A stretch of DNA of 64,000 bases from Bdellovibrio sp. BCCA. GTDB lineage: Bacteria > Bdellovibrionota > Bdellovibrionia > Bdellovibrionales > Bdellovibrionaceae. This document shows positions 53,423 through 62,317 of the stretch, piece after piece (within the stretch, counting starts at the first letter, position 1; each line of letters begins with the position of its first letter). The translations under genes were made by a program, and so were the position numbers. The notes beneath the pieces are model-generated. The model saw nothing but the letters and a program-made list of their open reading frames with translations, was not told the origin of the DNA and did no database searches. The stretch is taken from assembly GCF_037996825.1 (NCBI RefSeq), contig NZ_JBBNAC010000001.1, positions 3,658,001 to 3,722,000 on the forward strand, written 5' to 3'.

Positions 53423-54589
53423 ATGAATATTCATGAGTATCAGGCCAAAGAGATCCTCAGAAAATTTGGAGTGGCGACTTTAAAAGGTAAAATCGCTCAC
53501 TCCCCTGAGGAAGCTGTGGCTGCAGCAAAAGAAATCGGTGGAAGTCTTTGGGTCGTTAAGGCGCAAATCCACGCTGGTGGCCGCGGTAAAGGCGGCGGTG
53601 TTAAGATCGCAAAAACTTTGGATGAAGTGGGCGAGCTTACAAAAAAAATGATCGGCATGACTTTGGTGACTCACCAAACAGGCCCTGAAGGTAAAGTTGT
53701 TCAGAAAGTTTACATCGAACAAGGTTGCAACATCGCTAAAGAATACTACGTTGCTTGCTTGATCGACCGTGCAACTGGAAGAGCGGCAATGATGGCTTCT
53801 TCTGAAGGTGGCATGGACATCGAAGAAGTGGCTGAACACAATCCAAATGCGATCAAGAAAGTAGATATCGATCCAACAATCGGTTTGGCTGCTTTCCAAG
53901 CTCGTCAATTGGCTTTCGATATCGGCATGTCTCCTGAGATCGTCAATAAAGCTGTGAAGTTCTTTACAGGTCTTTACAACGCGTTCATCACGACAGACTG
54001 CTCGATTGCTGAAATCAATCCGCTTGTCGTGACTAAAGAAGGTGATGTTCTTTGCTTGGATGCGAAAATGAACTTCGACTCCAACGCTCTTTACCGTCAT
54101 CAAGACATCGTTGAGATGCGCGATTTGAACGAAGAAGAACCTTCTGAGATCGAAGCTTCTAAATTTGACCTTGCGTTCATCAAGCTTGATGGAAACATCG
54201 GCTGCCTAGTGAACGGTGCGGGTCTTGCGATGGCGACTTTGGATATTATTAAACTTCACGGCGCTTCTCCTGCGAACTTCTTGGACGTAGGCGGCGGTGC
54301 TAATAAAGAAAAAGTAACAGCGGCTTTCAAAATCATCCTTAAAGATCCAAACGTAAAAGGGATCTTGGTGAACATCTTCGGTGGTATCATGAAATGTGAC
54401 ATCATCGCAGAAGGTGTGGTTGCAGCTTCTCGCGAATTGGGTCTGAAAGTTCCACTTGTTTGCCGCCTTGAAGGTACAAACGTAGAACTTGGTAAGAAAA
54501 TCTTGAAGGAAAGTGGTTTGAACATCACTCCTGCAGATGACCTCACAGATGCTGCGAAGAAAATCGTAGCGGCAGTTAAAGGACAATAA
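53423..54589 (+). CDS. sucC: succinyl-CoA synthetase beta subunit
   Basis: 388 residues, the normal length. ATP-grasp fold with [19 protein letters not shown] at the start, [13 protein letters not shown] (nucleotide loop), and [17 protein letters not shown] near the end. Works with SucD to convert succinyl-CoA to succinate with ATP formation. 15 bases after mdh, 2 bases before sucD; probably one transcript. Confidence 0.96.
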   Translation: MNIHEYQAKEILRKFGVATLKGKIAHSPEEAVAAAKEIGGSLWVVKAQIHAGGRGKGGGVKIAKTLDEVGELTKKMIGMTLVTHQTGPEGKVVQKVYIEQGCNIAKEYYVACLIDRATGRAAMMASSEGGMDIEEVAEHNPNAIKKVDIDPTIGLAAFQARQLAFDIGMSPEIVNKAVKFFTGLYNAFITTDCSIAEINPLVVTKEGDVLCLDAKMNFDSNALYRHQDIVEMRDLNEEEPSEIEASKFDLAFIKLDGNIGCLVNGAGLAMATLDIIKLHGASPANFLDVGGGANKEKVTAAFKIILKDPNVKGILVNIFGGIMKCDIIAEGVVAASRELGLKVPLVCRLEGTNVELGKKILKESGLNITPADDLTDAAKKIVAAVKGQ

Positions 54590-54591
54590 CG

Positions 54592-55461
54592 ATGGCTATT
54601 CTTATTAACAAAGACACAAAAGTTATCTGCCAAGGTTTCACTGGCGCCCAAGGCACTTTCCACTCTGAGCAAGCGATTGCTTACGGAACTAAGATGGTTG
54701 GTGGTGTGACTCCGGGTAAAGGTGGCACAACTCACATCGGTCTTCCTGTTTTCAACACAGTTCACGATGCGAAAGAAAAAACGGGCTGTAACGCTTCTGT
54801 TATCTTCGTTCCACCTCCATTTGCAGCAGACTCTATCATGGAAGCTGTTGATGCTGAGTTGGATCTTGTGATCTGTATCACTGAAGGCATTCCAGTTTTG
54901 GACATGGTGAAAGTAAAGAAATTCATGCAAGGAAAGAAAACTCGCTTGGTAGGTCCAAACTGCCCGGGCGTGATCACTCCTGGCCAATGTAAAATCGGTA
55001 TCATGCCTGGTCACATCCACATGCCAGGTCGTATCGGCGTTCTTTCGCGTTCTGGCACATTGACTTACGAAGCCGTTGGTCAATTGACAGCATTGGGACT
55101 TGGCCAATCTACTTGCGTAGGTATCGGTGGTGACCCAGTGAATGGAACAAACTTCATCGACGTTCTTGAAATGTACAATAAAGATAAAGACACTGACGCC
55201 GTGATCATGATCGGTGAAATCGGTGGTTCTGCAGAGGAAGAAGCTGCGGATTACATCAAGCGCGAATTCAAAAAACCAGTCACTGCATTCATCGCGGGTG
55301 CGGCAGCTCCAGCGGGTAAACGTATGGGCCACGCCGGCGCGATCATCAGCGGCGGCAAAGGCACAGCAGAAGCGAAGTTCGAAGCTTTGTTGTCTGCAGG
55401 TTGCAAAATTTCTCGTTCACCTGCTGATATGGGTGTGACGTTGAAATCTATGTTGAAGTAA
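54592..55461 (+). CDS. sucD: succinyl-CoA synthetase alpha subunit
   Basis: 289 residues, the normal length. Begins [21 protein letters not shown], and carries CoA-binding GNPVT-type sequences and the phosphorylated His in [19 protein letters not shown]. Together with SucC it makes the TCA-cycle ligase. Follows sucC after 2 bases; a hairpin and T-tract come about 30 bases after the stop. Confidence 0.96.
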   Translation: MAILINKDTKVICQGFTGAQGTFHSEQAIAYGTKMVGGVTPGKGGTTHIGLPVFNTVHDAKEKTGCNASVIFVPPPFAADSIMEAVDAELDLVICITEGIPVLDMVKVKKFMQGKKTRLVGPNCPGVITPGQCKIGIMPGHIHMPGRIGVLSRSGTLTYEAVGQLTALGLGQSTCVGIGGDPVNGTNFIDVLEMYNKDKDTDAVIMIGEIGGSAEEEAADYIKREFKKPVTAFIAGAAAPAGKRMGHAGAIISGGKGTAEAKFEALLSAGCKISRSPADMGVTLKSMLK

Positions 55462-55491
55462 TTCTTCGACTAGAAAAATCTTTAAGATTTG

Positions 55492-55523
55492 AAAACCCGC
55501 GGTGGAGACATCGTGGGTTTTTT
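55492..55523. terminator. terminator shared by sucD and the convergent binding-protein gene
   Basis: AAAACCC pairs with GGGTTTT around a partly paired inner part (GCG with CGT). A T-tract follows on plus. The A-tract on the left makes it usable on minus too, where it overlaps the end of the binding-protein gene. Some mismatches. Confidence 0.65.
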
Positions 55524-56262
55524 ATTTTGAAGTTGCGCCGTATTTCTTGAAAATCGCCTCAAGTTTTCCATTGGCTTTGATTTTATCAATGGCGGCGTTA
55601 AGTTCTTTTTCTGTGACACGTCCCTTACGACTGATTGAGCATACCACCGGATATTCCTGCATGAAAAGTCGCTCGCGGTTGATTTCAAACTTGGGATTTT
55701 CCAGCTTAAAATAATCGATGAAGAGTTCATCTGTAACGACATAAGAAAGTCGTCCATGAAGAAGCTTTTTTAGGTTGGCCTCTTCACTGGGACTGTCTTC
55801 TCTTTTAAGCTGCTTTGACTCGAAAAGGGGATCTAATTTTGGATACACATACTGCAAGATTGTTCCGATCGTCTTCCCCTTAAGATCACTCACCTTTTTT
55901 GGCATTGGTGCCGGCCCAAGAATCACTTCTCTTTTAGTGAAAAGTGGTTTTGAAAAATCCAAGGCATCTTGGTTGCTCGCCCACGCCTTGCTAGTATAAC
56001 AAAGAACATCCATTTGACCTTTAAGGAGATAACCATCAAGACGGTAACGAGTGATGAGACTTAGCTCTGCTTTTCTTCCCATGGCTTCTGCAAGGGCCAC
56101 TGTGTAGTCGGCAACGAGACCTTTTGTCTCTCCGACTTTGCCGCTATATAAGAGCGGCGGCGCTAAGCCCGCAGGCAATCCTCCGCGTAGAGCTGTCTCG
56201 TCAGCAAATGCGAAAATAGACATTGTTGATATGAGGAAGGCCAATACTAAAGCGGTTCGCAT
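55522..56262 (-). CDS. periplasmic solute-binding protein (family 3-like)
   Basis: 246 residues from the ATG at 56260-56262, chosen because a signal peptide (ALVLAFLISTMSIFAFA) follows; an upstream in-frame ATG would bury it. The mature part shows the SBP family-3 pattern (LVADYTVALAEAMGRKAELSL, DLKGKTIGTILQYVYPK, NAAIDKIKANGKLEAIFKKYG). There is no transporter gene nearby, so it may be a sensor-type or orphan binding protein. Cys are absent from the mature core except two. No clear Shine-Dalgarno. Confidence 0.8.
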   Translation of the reverse strand: MRTALVLAFLISTMSIFAFADETALRGGLPAGLAPPLLYSGKVGETKGLVADYTVALAEAMGRKAELSLITRYRLDGYLLKGQMDVLCYTSKAWASNQDALDFSKPLFTKREVILGPAPMPKKVSDLKGKTIGTILQYVYPKLDPLFESKQLKREDSPSEEANLKKLLHGRLSYVVTDELFIDYFKLENPKFEINRERLFMQEYPVVCSISRKGRVTEKELNAAIDKIKANGKLEAIFKKYGATSK

Positions 56263-56442
56263 TGAATCAGAGTGCCGCAAAAGCCGACGATTATCAAAAA
56301 ATTTATCACGTATGAAATCAGTGGGTCCTAGGGGGGATCCTGACCAAATCAGAACAATAAACGCCATGTAAACTTCACAACCGCACTACTCTTTCGGGCG
56401 TTCGCAATGTACAAAGCCCCATCAAAACAAATGGAGGTTTTT

Positions 56443-56817
56443 GTGAAGTCGGTTGCTTTCGTTGTCCTTTCTTTATTCCTTTCTGCATCTAGTTTCGCTG
56501 AACAGCTCGAATTGCCTTTAGAGCCAAGACAATGCGTGACTCTTGATCAGGCAAAAACGGCTTTGAATAATTATCTTTCTCCGCTTGTAGGTCGCTCTTT
56601 GAATGATGATTTTTATTGGATCATCGACGGCGAATTTATCCTTACAAAAGACGACGTGAAACGTGCGTTGAAGTCTTTAAGCTGGGATTCAAAGTCTTTC
56701 AAATATCAGACGGCTGCCATTGTTGACGGTTACTGTGCTGCTGGCGCTTCATGCTGGGGTTGGTACACTGTGGACTGCGCTGGAAAGATCGATGCCCTCG
56801 TTGATGGCGAAGACTAA
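56443..56817 (+). CDS. small secreted protein, unknown function
   Basis: 124 residues from a GTG at 56443, preferred because GGAGG lies 5-6 bases upstream and a signal peptide follows (KSVAFVVLSLFLSASSFA). The mature part begins EQLELPLEPRQCVTL and ends in a Cys-containing section (GYCAAGASCWGWYTVDCAGK) that could hold disulfides. No family recognised. A weak hairpin follows. Diverges from the binding-protein gene by 180 bases; the promoters are probably there but not identified. Confidence 0.7.
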   Translation: MKSVAFVVLSLFLSASSFAEQLELPLEPRQCVTLDQAKTALNNYLSPLVGRSLNDDFYWIIDGEFILTKDDVKRALKSLSWDSKSFKYQTAAIVDGYCAAGASCWGWYTVDCAGKIDALVDGED

Positions 56818-56834
56818 TTGGTGAAAATATTTCA

Positions 56835-56854
56835 GGGCTCCTGCTTCGGAGCCC
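56835..56854 (+). terminator. weak terminator-like hairpin
   Basis: GGGCTCC and GGAGCCC pair over loop TGCTTC, about 17 bases after the stop of the small secreted-protein gene. No T-tract follows (CTACACTCC), so a role as terminator is not firm. Confidence 0.4.
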
Positions 56855-56919
56855 TACACTCCCTGTCAAAGAGCAGAATATGATTGTCTTGTGTTGCGCC
56901 TTCGTAATTAAACTGGGGC

Positions 56920-58596
56920 ATGAAGACATACATTCTTGCAATGTTCACATTTCTGCTTTCAATTTCTGCAAATGCTTACACGCCCGATTGGTCTGAAGGC
57001 ACACTGATTCCAGAAGGTGGCCGCGAGAATATCTATCAGTGGTCCGACACTGACTTTCTTCACTACAAAAATCAAGGCAAGATCCACACCCAGATTTATC
57101 CTGTGACTGTGACGGGAATGCTGCCTCCTTATGCTCCGATTAAAAAACTGATTGATGAAGACTCCAACAATCCATTTAAAAAATGGCTGCAAGGAATTCT
57201 TCAAGGAATCAGCGGATATAAAACATTTAACGACGTCCTTAAAAACTTAGGTCTTCACCCTTATCCAAAACAAACAGACGACGGCGTTTATTCTGTTCCA
57301 TATCCCAACAATATTCGCCCCGATGAGTTGATGGGTTTTGGTCTTATTGAAAGAAATGGCGCCAAAGGCTTTACATTTAGCTGTGCGGCCTGCCACTCAA
57401 GCAACCTTTTTGGTAAAACAGTTCTCGGAATGACGAATCGTTTTTCTAGAGCCAACGAGTTTTTCATTAAAGCAAAAAGAGTCATGGCCGTTTCTGATCC
57501 GCTTATTTTCCAAGCCTACACGGGCGCAACGACGGCGGAAAGAAAACTTCTTGAAGAGTCGATGGGAAATTTGCGATTCGTGTCTTTAAAGCAGCCGATC
57601 GCTTTAGGACTTGATACGTCTTTGGCTCAAGTGAGTCTCTCACTCAATCGTCGTTCTAAAGATCCTTATGCAAGTTACAGCGAATGGTATGCAACCTTCC
57701 CTCGTCATGATGCGATCTTGGATAACAACCCTGCCGATTCGAAACCTGCGGTGTGGTGGAATTTAAAATATAAAAATCGCTGGCTTTCTGACGGAAGCGT
57801 TTTGAGCGGCAATCCTATTTTCACCAATATTATTTGGAATGAAATCGGTCGTGGAGCTGATCTGGTCAAACTTGAAAAGTGGCTTGATGAAAATAGCCAC
57901 GTGATTGAAGAACTTACGACGGCTGTATTCTCAATCCAGGCGCCCCTTATCACTGACTTTATTCCTGCAGAAAAAATTGATTTGGGTCGCGCAAAACTAG
58001 GCGAGCAAGTTTTCAATACAAACTGTGCGAAATGCCATGGTCACTATGACAAGGCTTGGAATGTGGCAGGTTCGGAAGCGCTTCCACTCAAGGACCAACT
58101 TAAGACTGTGCAAGTTCGCTACAAAGAAAAAACTCCTGTGGTGGATGTCGGTACGGATCCCTATCGCCGTCTTGGAATGAAGTCTTTGGAACAACTCAAT
58201 GATTTGGCGATCTCTAAAAAGAATGGCATCGTGATCAAAGCCCAACCCGGTTATGTGCCGCCGCCACTTGTGGGTATTTGGGCAAGATGGCCTTACTTCC
58301 ACAATAACTCCATTCCAAATCTCTGCGCGCTTCTTACGCCTTCTCAAAGAAGACCTGTGGCTTACTACTCTGGAGAAGCCAACAATCCGGCGACAGATTT
58401 TGATCTTGAGTGCAACGGTTACCCATTGGGAGATAAGACTCCGAAAGTATGGATGACCCGTGACCATTATTTTGACACTCGCAAAAAAGGCCTGAGCAAT
58501 GCTGGCCATGACGAGCGTATTTTCATCAAAGACGGCAAAGAGATTTTGTCTAAAGAAGATAAAAAGAACCTCATCGTCTTCTTGCAAACCCTATAG
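56920..58596 (+). CDS. dihaem cytochrome c, exported
   Basis: 558 residues, signal peptide 1-19 (LAMFTFLLSISANA). Two haem c-binding motifs: CAACH (C155, C158, H159) and CAKCH (C369, C372, H373). The size and the layout of two haem domains, with the second like the C-terminal haem domain of cytochrome c peroxidase-like and RoxA-type oxygenases, suggest a periplasmic or outer-surface redox enzyme. No specific substrate is evident. A perfect 12-base hairpin follows the stop codon by 6 bases. Confidence 0.85.
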   Translation: MKTYILAMFTFLLSISANAYTPDWSEGTLIPEGGRENIYQWSDTDFLHYKNQGKIHTQIYPVTVTGMLPPYAPIKKLIDEDSNNPFKKWLQGILQGISGYKTFNDVLKNLGLHPYPKQTDDGVYSVPYPNNIRPDELMGFGLIERNGAKGFTFSCAACHSSNLFGKTVLGMTNRFSRANEFFIKAKRVMAVSDPLIFQAYTGATTAERKLLEESMGNLRFVSLKQPIALGLDTSLAQVSLSLNRRSKDPYASYSEWYATFPRHDAILDNNPADSKPAVWWNLKYKNRWLSDGSVLSGNPIFTNIIWNEIGRGADLVKLEKWLDENSHVIEELTTAVFSIQAPLITDFIPAEKIDLGRAKLGEQVFNTNCAKCHGHYDKAWNVAGSEALPLKDQLKTVQVRYKEKTPVVDVGTDPYRRLGMKSLEQLNDLAISKKNGIVIKAQPGYVPPPLVGIWARWPYFHNNSIPNLCALLTPSQRRPVAYYSGEANNPATDFDLECNGYPLGDKTPKVWMTRDHYFDTRKKGLSNAGHDERIFIKDGKEILSKEDKKNLIVFLQTL

Positions 58597-58602
58597 AAAT
58601 CA

Positions 58603-58636
58603 ACATTTTCCCCGGGCTTATCCACGGGGAAAATGT
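58603..58636 (+). terminator. strong hairpin after the cytochrome gene
   Basis: ACATTTTCCCCG (58603-58614) and CGGGGAAAATGT (58625-58636) form a perfect 12-base stem with a 10-base loop. No T-tract follows; T and A runs lie inside the stem. It is a likely transcript end or stabiliser rather than a classic terminator. Confidence 0.5.
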
Positions 58637-58725
58637 CATGTCGATCCTTTAAACAGCCTAAGAATTCTTTTCTGAAAATATTTCGGAGGCCCACCGTTAT
58701 CAGCGGTTGTGATAAAACCTCCCAT

Positions 58726-59490
58726 ATGACAAAGACATTCGCCTTTATCATCACAGCTGCGCTTTTTTTAGGTTCTCTGACGACCCTTGCGGCTGAAGAA
58801 AACCAATACTCTCGCGGTCTCATTATCGCCGTAGACACTCGCGATCATGCGCAGTGTGAGATGGCGCAAAAAACTGTGCAAGGTATGACAACGGCCAAGG
58901 TCACTCAAGTCTGTGCACAAGACGGTCGCAATCCTTATGCGGTGATCATTATCACAGTACCTATGAGCGAGTTCGATTATTCAAATGCGACATCGCCTGC
59001 CTTTGGTGCGAAGGTTTCATTAACAGCCATCAACAACCCGCAATTGGGAACAATGTTTATTTATCCGCGTGCTCATTATACGGATCAATACTTCCACGTG
59101 ATGTCCCGTCGAGAAAAAGCCAGCATCACTATTTTTAGACAAAGTGATTTCGGCGATATGGATTTCCGCCGCGAGAATGCTTTGTTGTTGGCGTTCCTTT
59201 TAAAATCGAATTCGAGTCAACAGACTTCAAAAAAGATCGCGTCTTCAGTGGGTAAGAGATTAGTTTTTAATCGCGGATCTTTTGATATGAACGAATCTCA
59301 GTACCGTTCTCAGGCAACAAAGGCCGCAAGTATTATGGATTCTATCAATGGCACCATTCAGGACGCCATCAACACGGATCGCGCCTCTCTTAACCTTTTC
59401 ATGCCACCTAAGACGTGCCGCAAGGACACAGGTCCTTGTCCCAACGGTGACGGTTACGGCTTCGGTTTAAGCGTCACAATTCGCTTCTAA
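58726..59490 (+). CDS. secreted protein of unknown function
   Basis: 254 residues from the ATG at 58726, chosen because a signal peptide (TFAFIITAALFLGSLTTLAA) follows; an upstream in-frame ATG adds 31 residues of unlikely sequence. No clear Shine-Dalgarno lies before it; a CCTCCC sits there. The mature part is mixed, with Cys pairs (AQCEMA, TQVCAQDG, KTCRKDTGPCPN) likely disulfide-bonded. It ends GFGLSVTIRF, a possible barrel-type C-terminus. No family recognised. Confidence 0.7.
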   Translation: MTKTFAFIITAALFLGSLTTLAAEENQYSRGLIIAVDTRDHAQCEMAQKTVQGMTTAKVTQVCAQDGRNPYAVIIITVPMSEFDYSNATSPAFGAKVSLTAINNPQLGTMFIYPRAHYTDQYFHVMSRREKASITIFRQSDFGDMDFRRENALLLAFLLKSNSSQQTSKKIASSVGKRLVFNRGSFDMNESQYRSQATKAASIMDSINGTIQDAINTDRASLNLFMPPKTCRKDTGPCPNGDGYGFGLSVTIRF

Positions 59491-59524
59491 AATTTGCATA
59501 TATAGCCCGCAGCAGCAATAGTCG

Positions 59525-59556
59525 TTGACAGTCGACCTAGCGAGCCTTTATTTAAT
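59525..59556 (+). promoter_or_regulatory. possible sigma70-type promoter before a small secreted gene
   Basis: TTGACA at 59525-59530 is a perfect -35 match; 17 bases on, TTATTT (59548-59553) is a weak -10, with TTTAAT at 59551-59556 as alternative. It lies 20-50 bases before the ATG at 59576. Confidence 0.35.
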
Positions 59557-59575
59557 CTCCTCCGGGAGATCTAAG

Positions 59576-59878
59576 ATGAAGAAATTATTGGTTTTTGCCC
59601 TGCTTGCGGCAAGTCCAGCAATGGCTGGTAGAATGGACGAAATTGTTATCATGACGCTTGAAAGTGTCGAGGCCACTTTGGGTCTTGCAGGCGGTCCTGA
59701 GTTTCCGTTCACAGTTAAGTACCAAGATTTCACCAAAGCGGCTCCAGGTCGCGATCTAGCGGTGAAAACGGAAATCGTTGTTCCTAACCAAGATGGAACA
59801 AACCAAGAGTGGACATGTGTCACTCAATTCGTTAAAACTCCCACGTTCTTTAAAGTTTCAGAAACAGATTGTAATTAA
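59576..59878 (+). CDS. small secreted protein, unknown function
   Basis: 100 residues from the ATG at 59576, with GGGAGATC just upstream. The signal peptide is 1-17 (LLVFALLAASPAMA). The mature part is compact with beta-like strands and two Cys near the end (WTCVTQF and DCN). A TTGACA promoter-like element lies 50 bases upstream. It stands 12 bases before ndk, so both may be transcribed together. No family recognised. Confidence 0.7.
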   Translation: MKKLLVFALLAASPAMAGRMDEIVIMTLESVEATLGLAGGPEFPFTVKYQDFTKAAPGRDLAVKTEIVVPNQDGTNQEWTCVTQFVKTPTFFKVSETDCN

Positions 59879-59890
59879 CAAGGAGATACC

Positions 59891-60316
59891 ATGGCTATCG
59901 AACAAACATTCTCAATCATTAAGCCAAACGCAATGAAGAAAAACGCGATCGGCGACATCATCAGCATGTTTGAAGCAAACGGTTTGAAAATCGCTGCTGC
60001 AAAAATCACTATCCTTTCTAAAGCTAAAGCTGAAGAGTTCTACGCTGAACACAAAGAGCGTCCTTTCTTCGGTGAGCTTGTTTCTTTCATGACTTCAGGC
60101 CCAGTTTGCTTGATGTGCTTGCAAGGTGAAAACGCAGTTTTGAAAAACCGCGAAATCATGGGTGCTACTGATCCTAAGAAAGCTAATCCTGGAACAGTTC
60201 GCGCTAAATTCGGTGACAACGTTGGTGAGAACGCAGTTCATGGTTCTGACTCTGCAGCTTCTGCAGCTCGCGAACTTGCTTTGTTCTTCGAAAAACAAGA
60301 AATCTGCAACGTATAG
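59891..60316 (+). CDS. ndk: nucleoside diphosphate kinase
   Basis: 141 residues, the normal size. It transfers the terminal phosphate between NTPs and NDPs. The start [20 protein letters not shown] and the active-site region [20 protein letters not shown] with the phosphorylated His are intact. AAGGAG precedes the ATG. A GC-rich hairpin follows in the 5' part of the next gene. Confidence 0.96.
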   Translation: MAIEQTFSIIKPNAMKKNAIGDIISMFEANGLKIAAAKITILSKAKAEEFYAEHKERPFFGELVSFMTSGPVCLMCLQGENAVLKNREIMGATDPKKANPGTVRAKFGDNVGENAVHGSDSAASAARELALFFEKQEICNV

Positions 60317-60341
60317 TTCTAAACTGAAATTGCGATATTAA

Positions 60342-61523
60342 ATGTCTGCAAAATCAAACAAGGGGGGAGCGCAAGCTCCCCTTCTTGGTTCAAAGATCAG
60401 ATTGAATATTGAGAAACTCGCCATTGGTGGTGCTGGAGTCGCTCGACACGAGGGCATGGTCGTCTTCGTTCCTCAAGCAGCGCCCAATGAAGAAGTTCTT
60501 GCCGAAGTGACTTTGGTCAAAAAAAATTTCGTCGAAGCCAAGCTCGTTGAAGTTTTAAAACCCAGTCCTTTTCGTCGTGAACCGCCTTGCCCTGTCGCCA
60601 ATGTCTGTGGCGGTTGCAACTGGCAACACATCACTGAAGATGAACAGCGCCGACAAAAAGAAAAACTTGTTCTTGAGACTATTCAAAAATTCAACCGTGG
60701 GGTTGAGTTTGAATATCTTCCGATTCAGGAAAGTCCGCGTGTTTTAAGATACCGCAACCGCATTCAGCCAAAGTTTAAACACAACCGTTTTGGTTTTTTT
60801 GCACGCAATTCTCACGACATTGTTGAGATCAACGATTGTCCAATTACGGAAAGTGCGCTCACTGATAAGTTCGACGAAGTGAAGGCGTGGTTGAAAGAAA
60901 AAAACTCTAAGGATCTGCAACGTCTTGAGATGTACATCTCGGAGGAAGGTCCTGTTCGTTATGGGCTTATCAACGAAGATGATGACGGAATCGGCTTTTC
61001 TCAGGTCAATCGCTTCCAAAATGAAGACCTAATTCACACGGCTTTATCGTGGGCGGGTGAGGAAAAGTACGAGCAGGTGTTCGATCTTTATGCCGGGTCC
61101 GGAAACTTCACTTTTCCTTTTGCTCAAAAATATCCCGAAGCTCAAATCACGGGTGTGGAATTAAACCCTAAACTTGTCGAACGAGCAAAATCTCGCATTC
61201 AAAGTCAGCGTGTGAAGTATTTCCTTTCAGACGTAGAAAGCTACATGCGCAGGGCTTCTATCGGAAAACAGGACCTGGTCCTGCTCGATCCGCCTCGCGC
61301 TGGAGCTAGCGAGCTTATTATGCGTACACTCGCAGCGGCTCAGCCAAAAAAGATCATCTACATCAGCTGCCATCCGGTCTCTTTAGCGCGTGATCTTAAC
61401 TGGTTCTTTGCTTGGTCACAGAAACTGGGCACTCGAATGAAGCTCACTCGGGTTCAAGCCTTCGAGATGTTCCCGCAGACCGACCATGTTGAGACTATTG
61501 CAGAGCTCAGGGTTGACTCTTAG
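60342..61523 (+). CDS. TrmA/RlmD-type RNA m5U methyltransferase
   Basis: 393 residues. TRAM domain (about 15-75, LNIEKLAIGGAGVARHEGMVVFVPQAAP), then CPVANVCGGCNWQH (four Cys of an Fe-S cluster as in RlmD-type enzymes), and the methyltransferase fold with DLYAGSGNFTFPFA, LLDPPRAG and the catalytic Cys in YISCHPVSLARDL. Which rRNA or tRNA uridine is modified cannot be told from the sequence. The first 20 codons include a strong hairpin (GGGGAGC/GCTCCCC, GCAA loop), so an alternative TTG start after it is possible. Confidence 0.88.
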   Translation: MSAKSNKGGAQAPLLGSKIRLNIEKLAIGGAGVARHEGMVVFVPQAAPNEEVLAEVTLVKKNFVEAKLVEVLKPSPFRREPPCPVANVCGGCNWQHITEDEQRRQKEKLVLETIQKFNRGVEFEYLPIQESPRVLRYRNRIQPKFKHNRFGFFARNSHDIVEINDCPITESALTDKFDEVKAWLKEKNSKDLQRLEMYISEEGPVRYGLINEDDDGIGFSQVNRFQNEDLIHTALSWAGEEKYEQVFDLYAGSGNFTFPFAQKYPEAQITGVELNPKLVERAKSRIQSQRVKYFLSDVESYMRRASIGKQDLVLLDPPRAGASELIMRTLAAAQPKKIIYISCHPVSLARDLNWFFAWSQKLGTRMKLTRVQAFEMFPQTDHVETIAELRVDS

Positions 61524-61546
61524 TCTTCAAATGATACCTTTTTAGC

Positions 61547-62317
61547 ATGCGTAAATGGATTCTCGCACTGTGCACACTTTCCATGCTGAGCTGCGCCGTT
61601 TTATCGGGCTGTGCCACTTGGGGAGAAGATAAAAAGAAAGCCGATCTTCACCTTCGTTTGGGAACTTCTCAACTCGAAAGTGGCAACTATCCCTACGCTC
61701 TTCGCGAGCTTCTTGAAGCCGAAAAATTGGATTCAGAAAATCCGGTCACGCAAAACAACCTAGGCCTCGTCTACTTTTTCCGCGAACGCTATGATCTTGC
61801 AGAGAAGCATCTTCGTAAAGCGATCGCGATGGATGAAAAGTACACGGAAGCCCGCAACAACCTTTCGCGCGTTTTGATCGAAGAAGCTAAATACGCGGAA
61901 GCTGAAAAAGAGTTGCGCGTTGTTTTAAACGACCTCACTTATCCAAGTCCCGACAAAGCGTACATCAACTTGGGGCTCGCGAAATTTAATCAAAAAGATT
62001 ACGTCGCTGCTCGCAATGCTTTTTCAAAAGTGCTGAACAAAAATCCTGATGATTGTATTTCTAGCACATACTTCGGTCGCACGTTTTTTGAGACTGAAGA
62101 TTATTCTAGAGCGGCAGAAACTTTGGATCGCGCAATCGGTTTCTGCCAAAAGAATTTGTACGATGAACCTCACTACTACAGTGCCTTGGCTTACTACCGT
62201 CTTGGCGAAAAATCGAAATCGGTGGCTCGCTTTGAAGAGTTGATTAAGTACTATCCGGATGGGAAGTACCGTGAGAAAGCCAAAGGAATGCTCAGCTTGA
62301 TTCGAAAGGGACATTGA
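61547..62317 (+). CDS. TPR lipoprotein (PilW/PilF-like)
   Basis: 256 residues. Lipobox VLSGCATW at about 18-25, then five or more tetratricopeptide repeats (about 35-245; NPVTQNNLGLVYFFRERYDLAEKHLRKAI is typical, with several more). In type IV pili, PilF/PilW-like TPR lipoproteins help assemble the outer-membrane secretin. It overlaps the next gene (TGATG), which encodes a RodZ-like protein, so they are likely translated together. That pairing is seen in other bacteria, but the exact role here is inferred. Confidence 0.85.
   Translation: MRKWILALCTLSMLSCAVLSGCATWGEDKKKADLHLRLGTSQLESGNYPYALRELLEAEKLDSENPVTQNNLGLVYFFRERYDLAEKHLRKAIAMDEKYTEARNNLSRVLIEEAKYAEAEKELRVVLNDLTYPSPDKAYINLGLAKFNQKDYVAARNAFSKVLNKNPDDCISSTYFGRTFFETEDYSRAAETLDRAIGFCQKNLYDEPHYYSALAYYRLGEKSKSVARFEELIKYYPDGKYREKAKGMLSLIRKGH

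Noticed and set aside
54256-55332. Long minus-strand open frame antisense to sucC and sucD
   Set aside because: It lies wholly opposite clear sucC and sucD genes with motifs intact; composition reflects the reverse strand of their codons.
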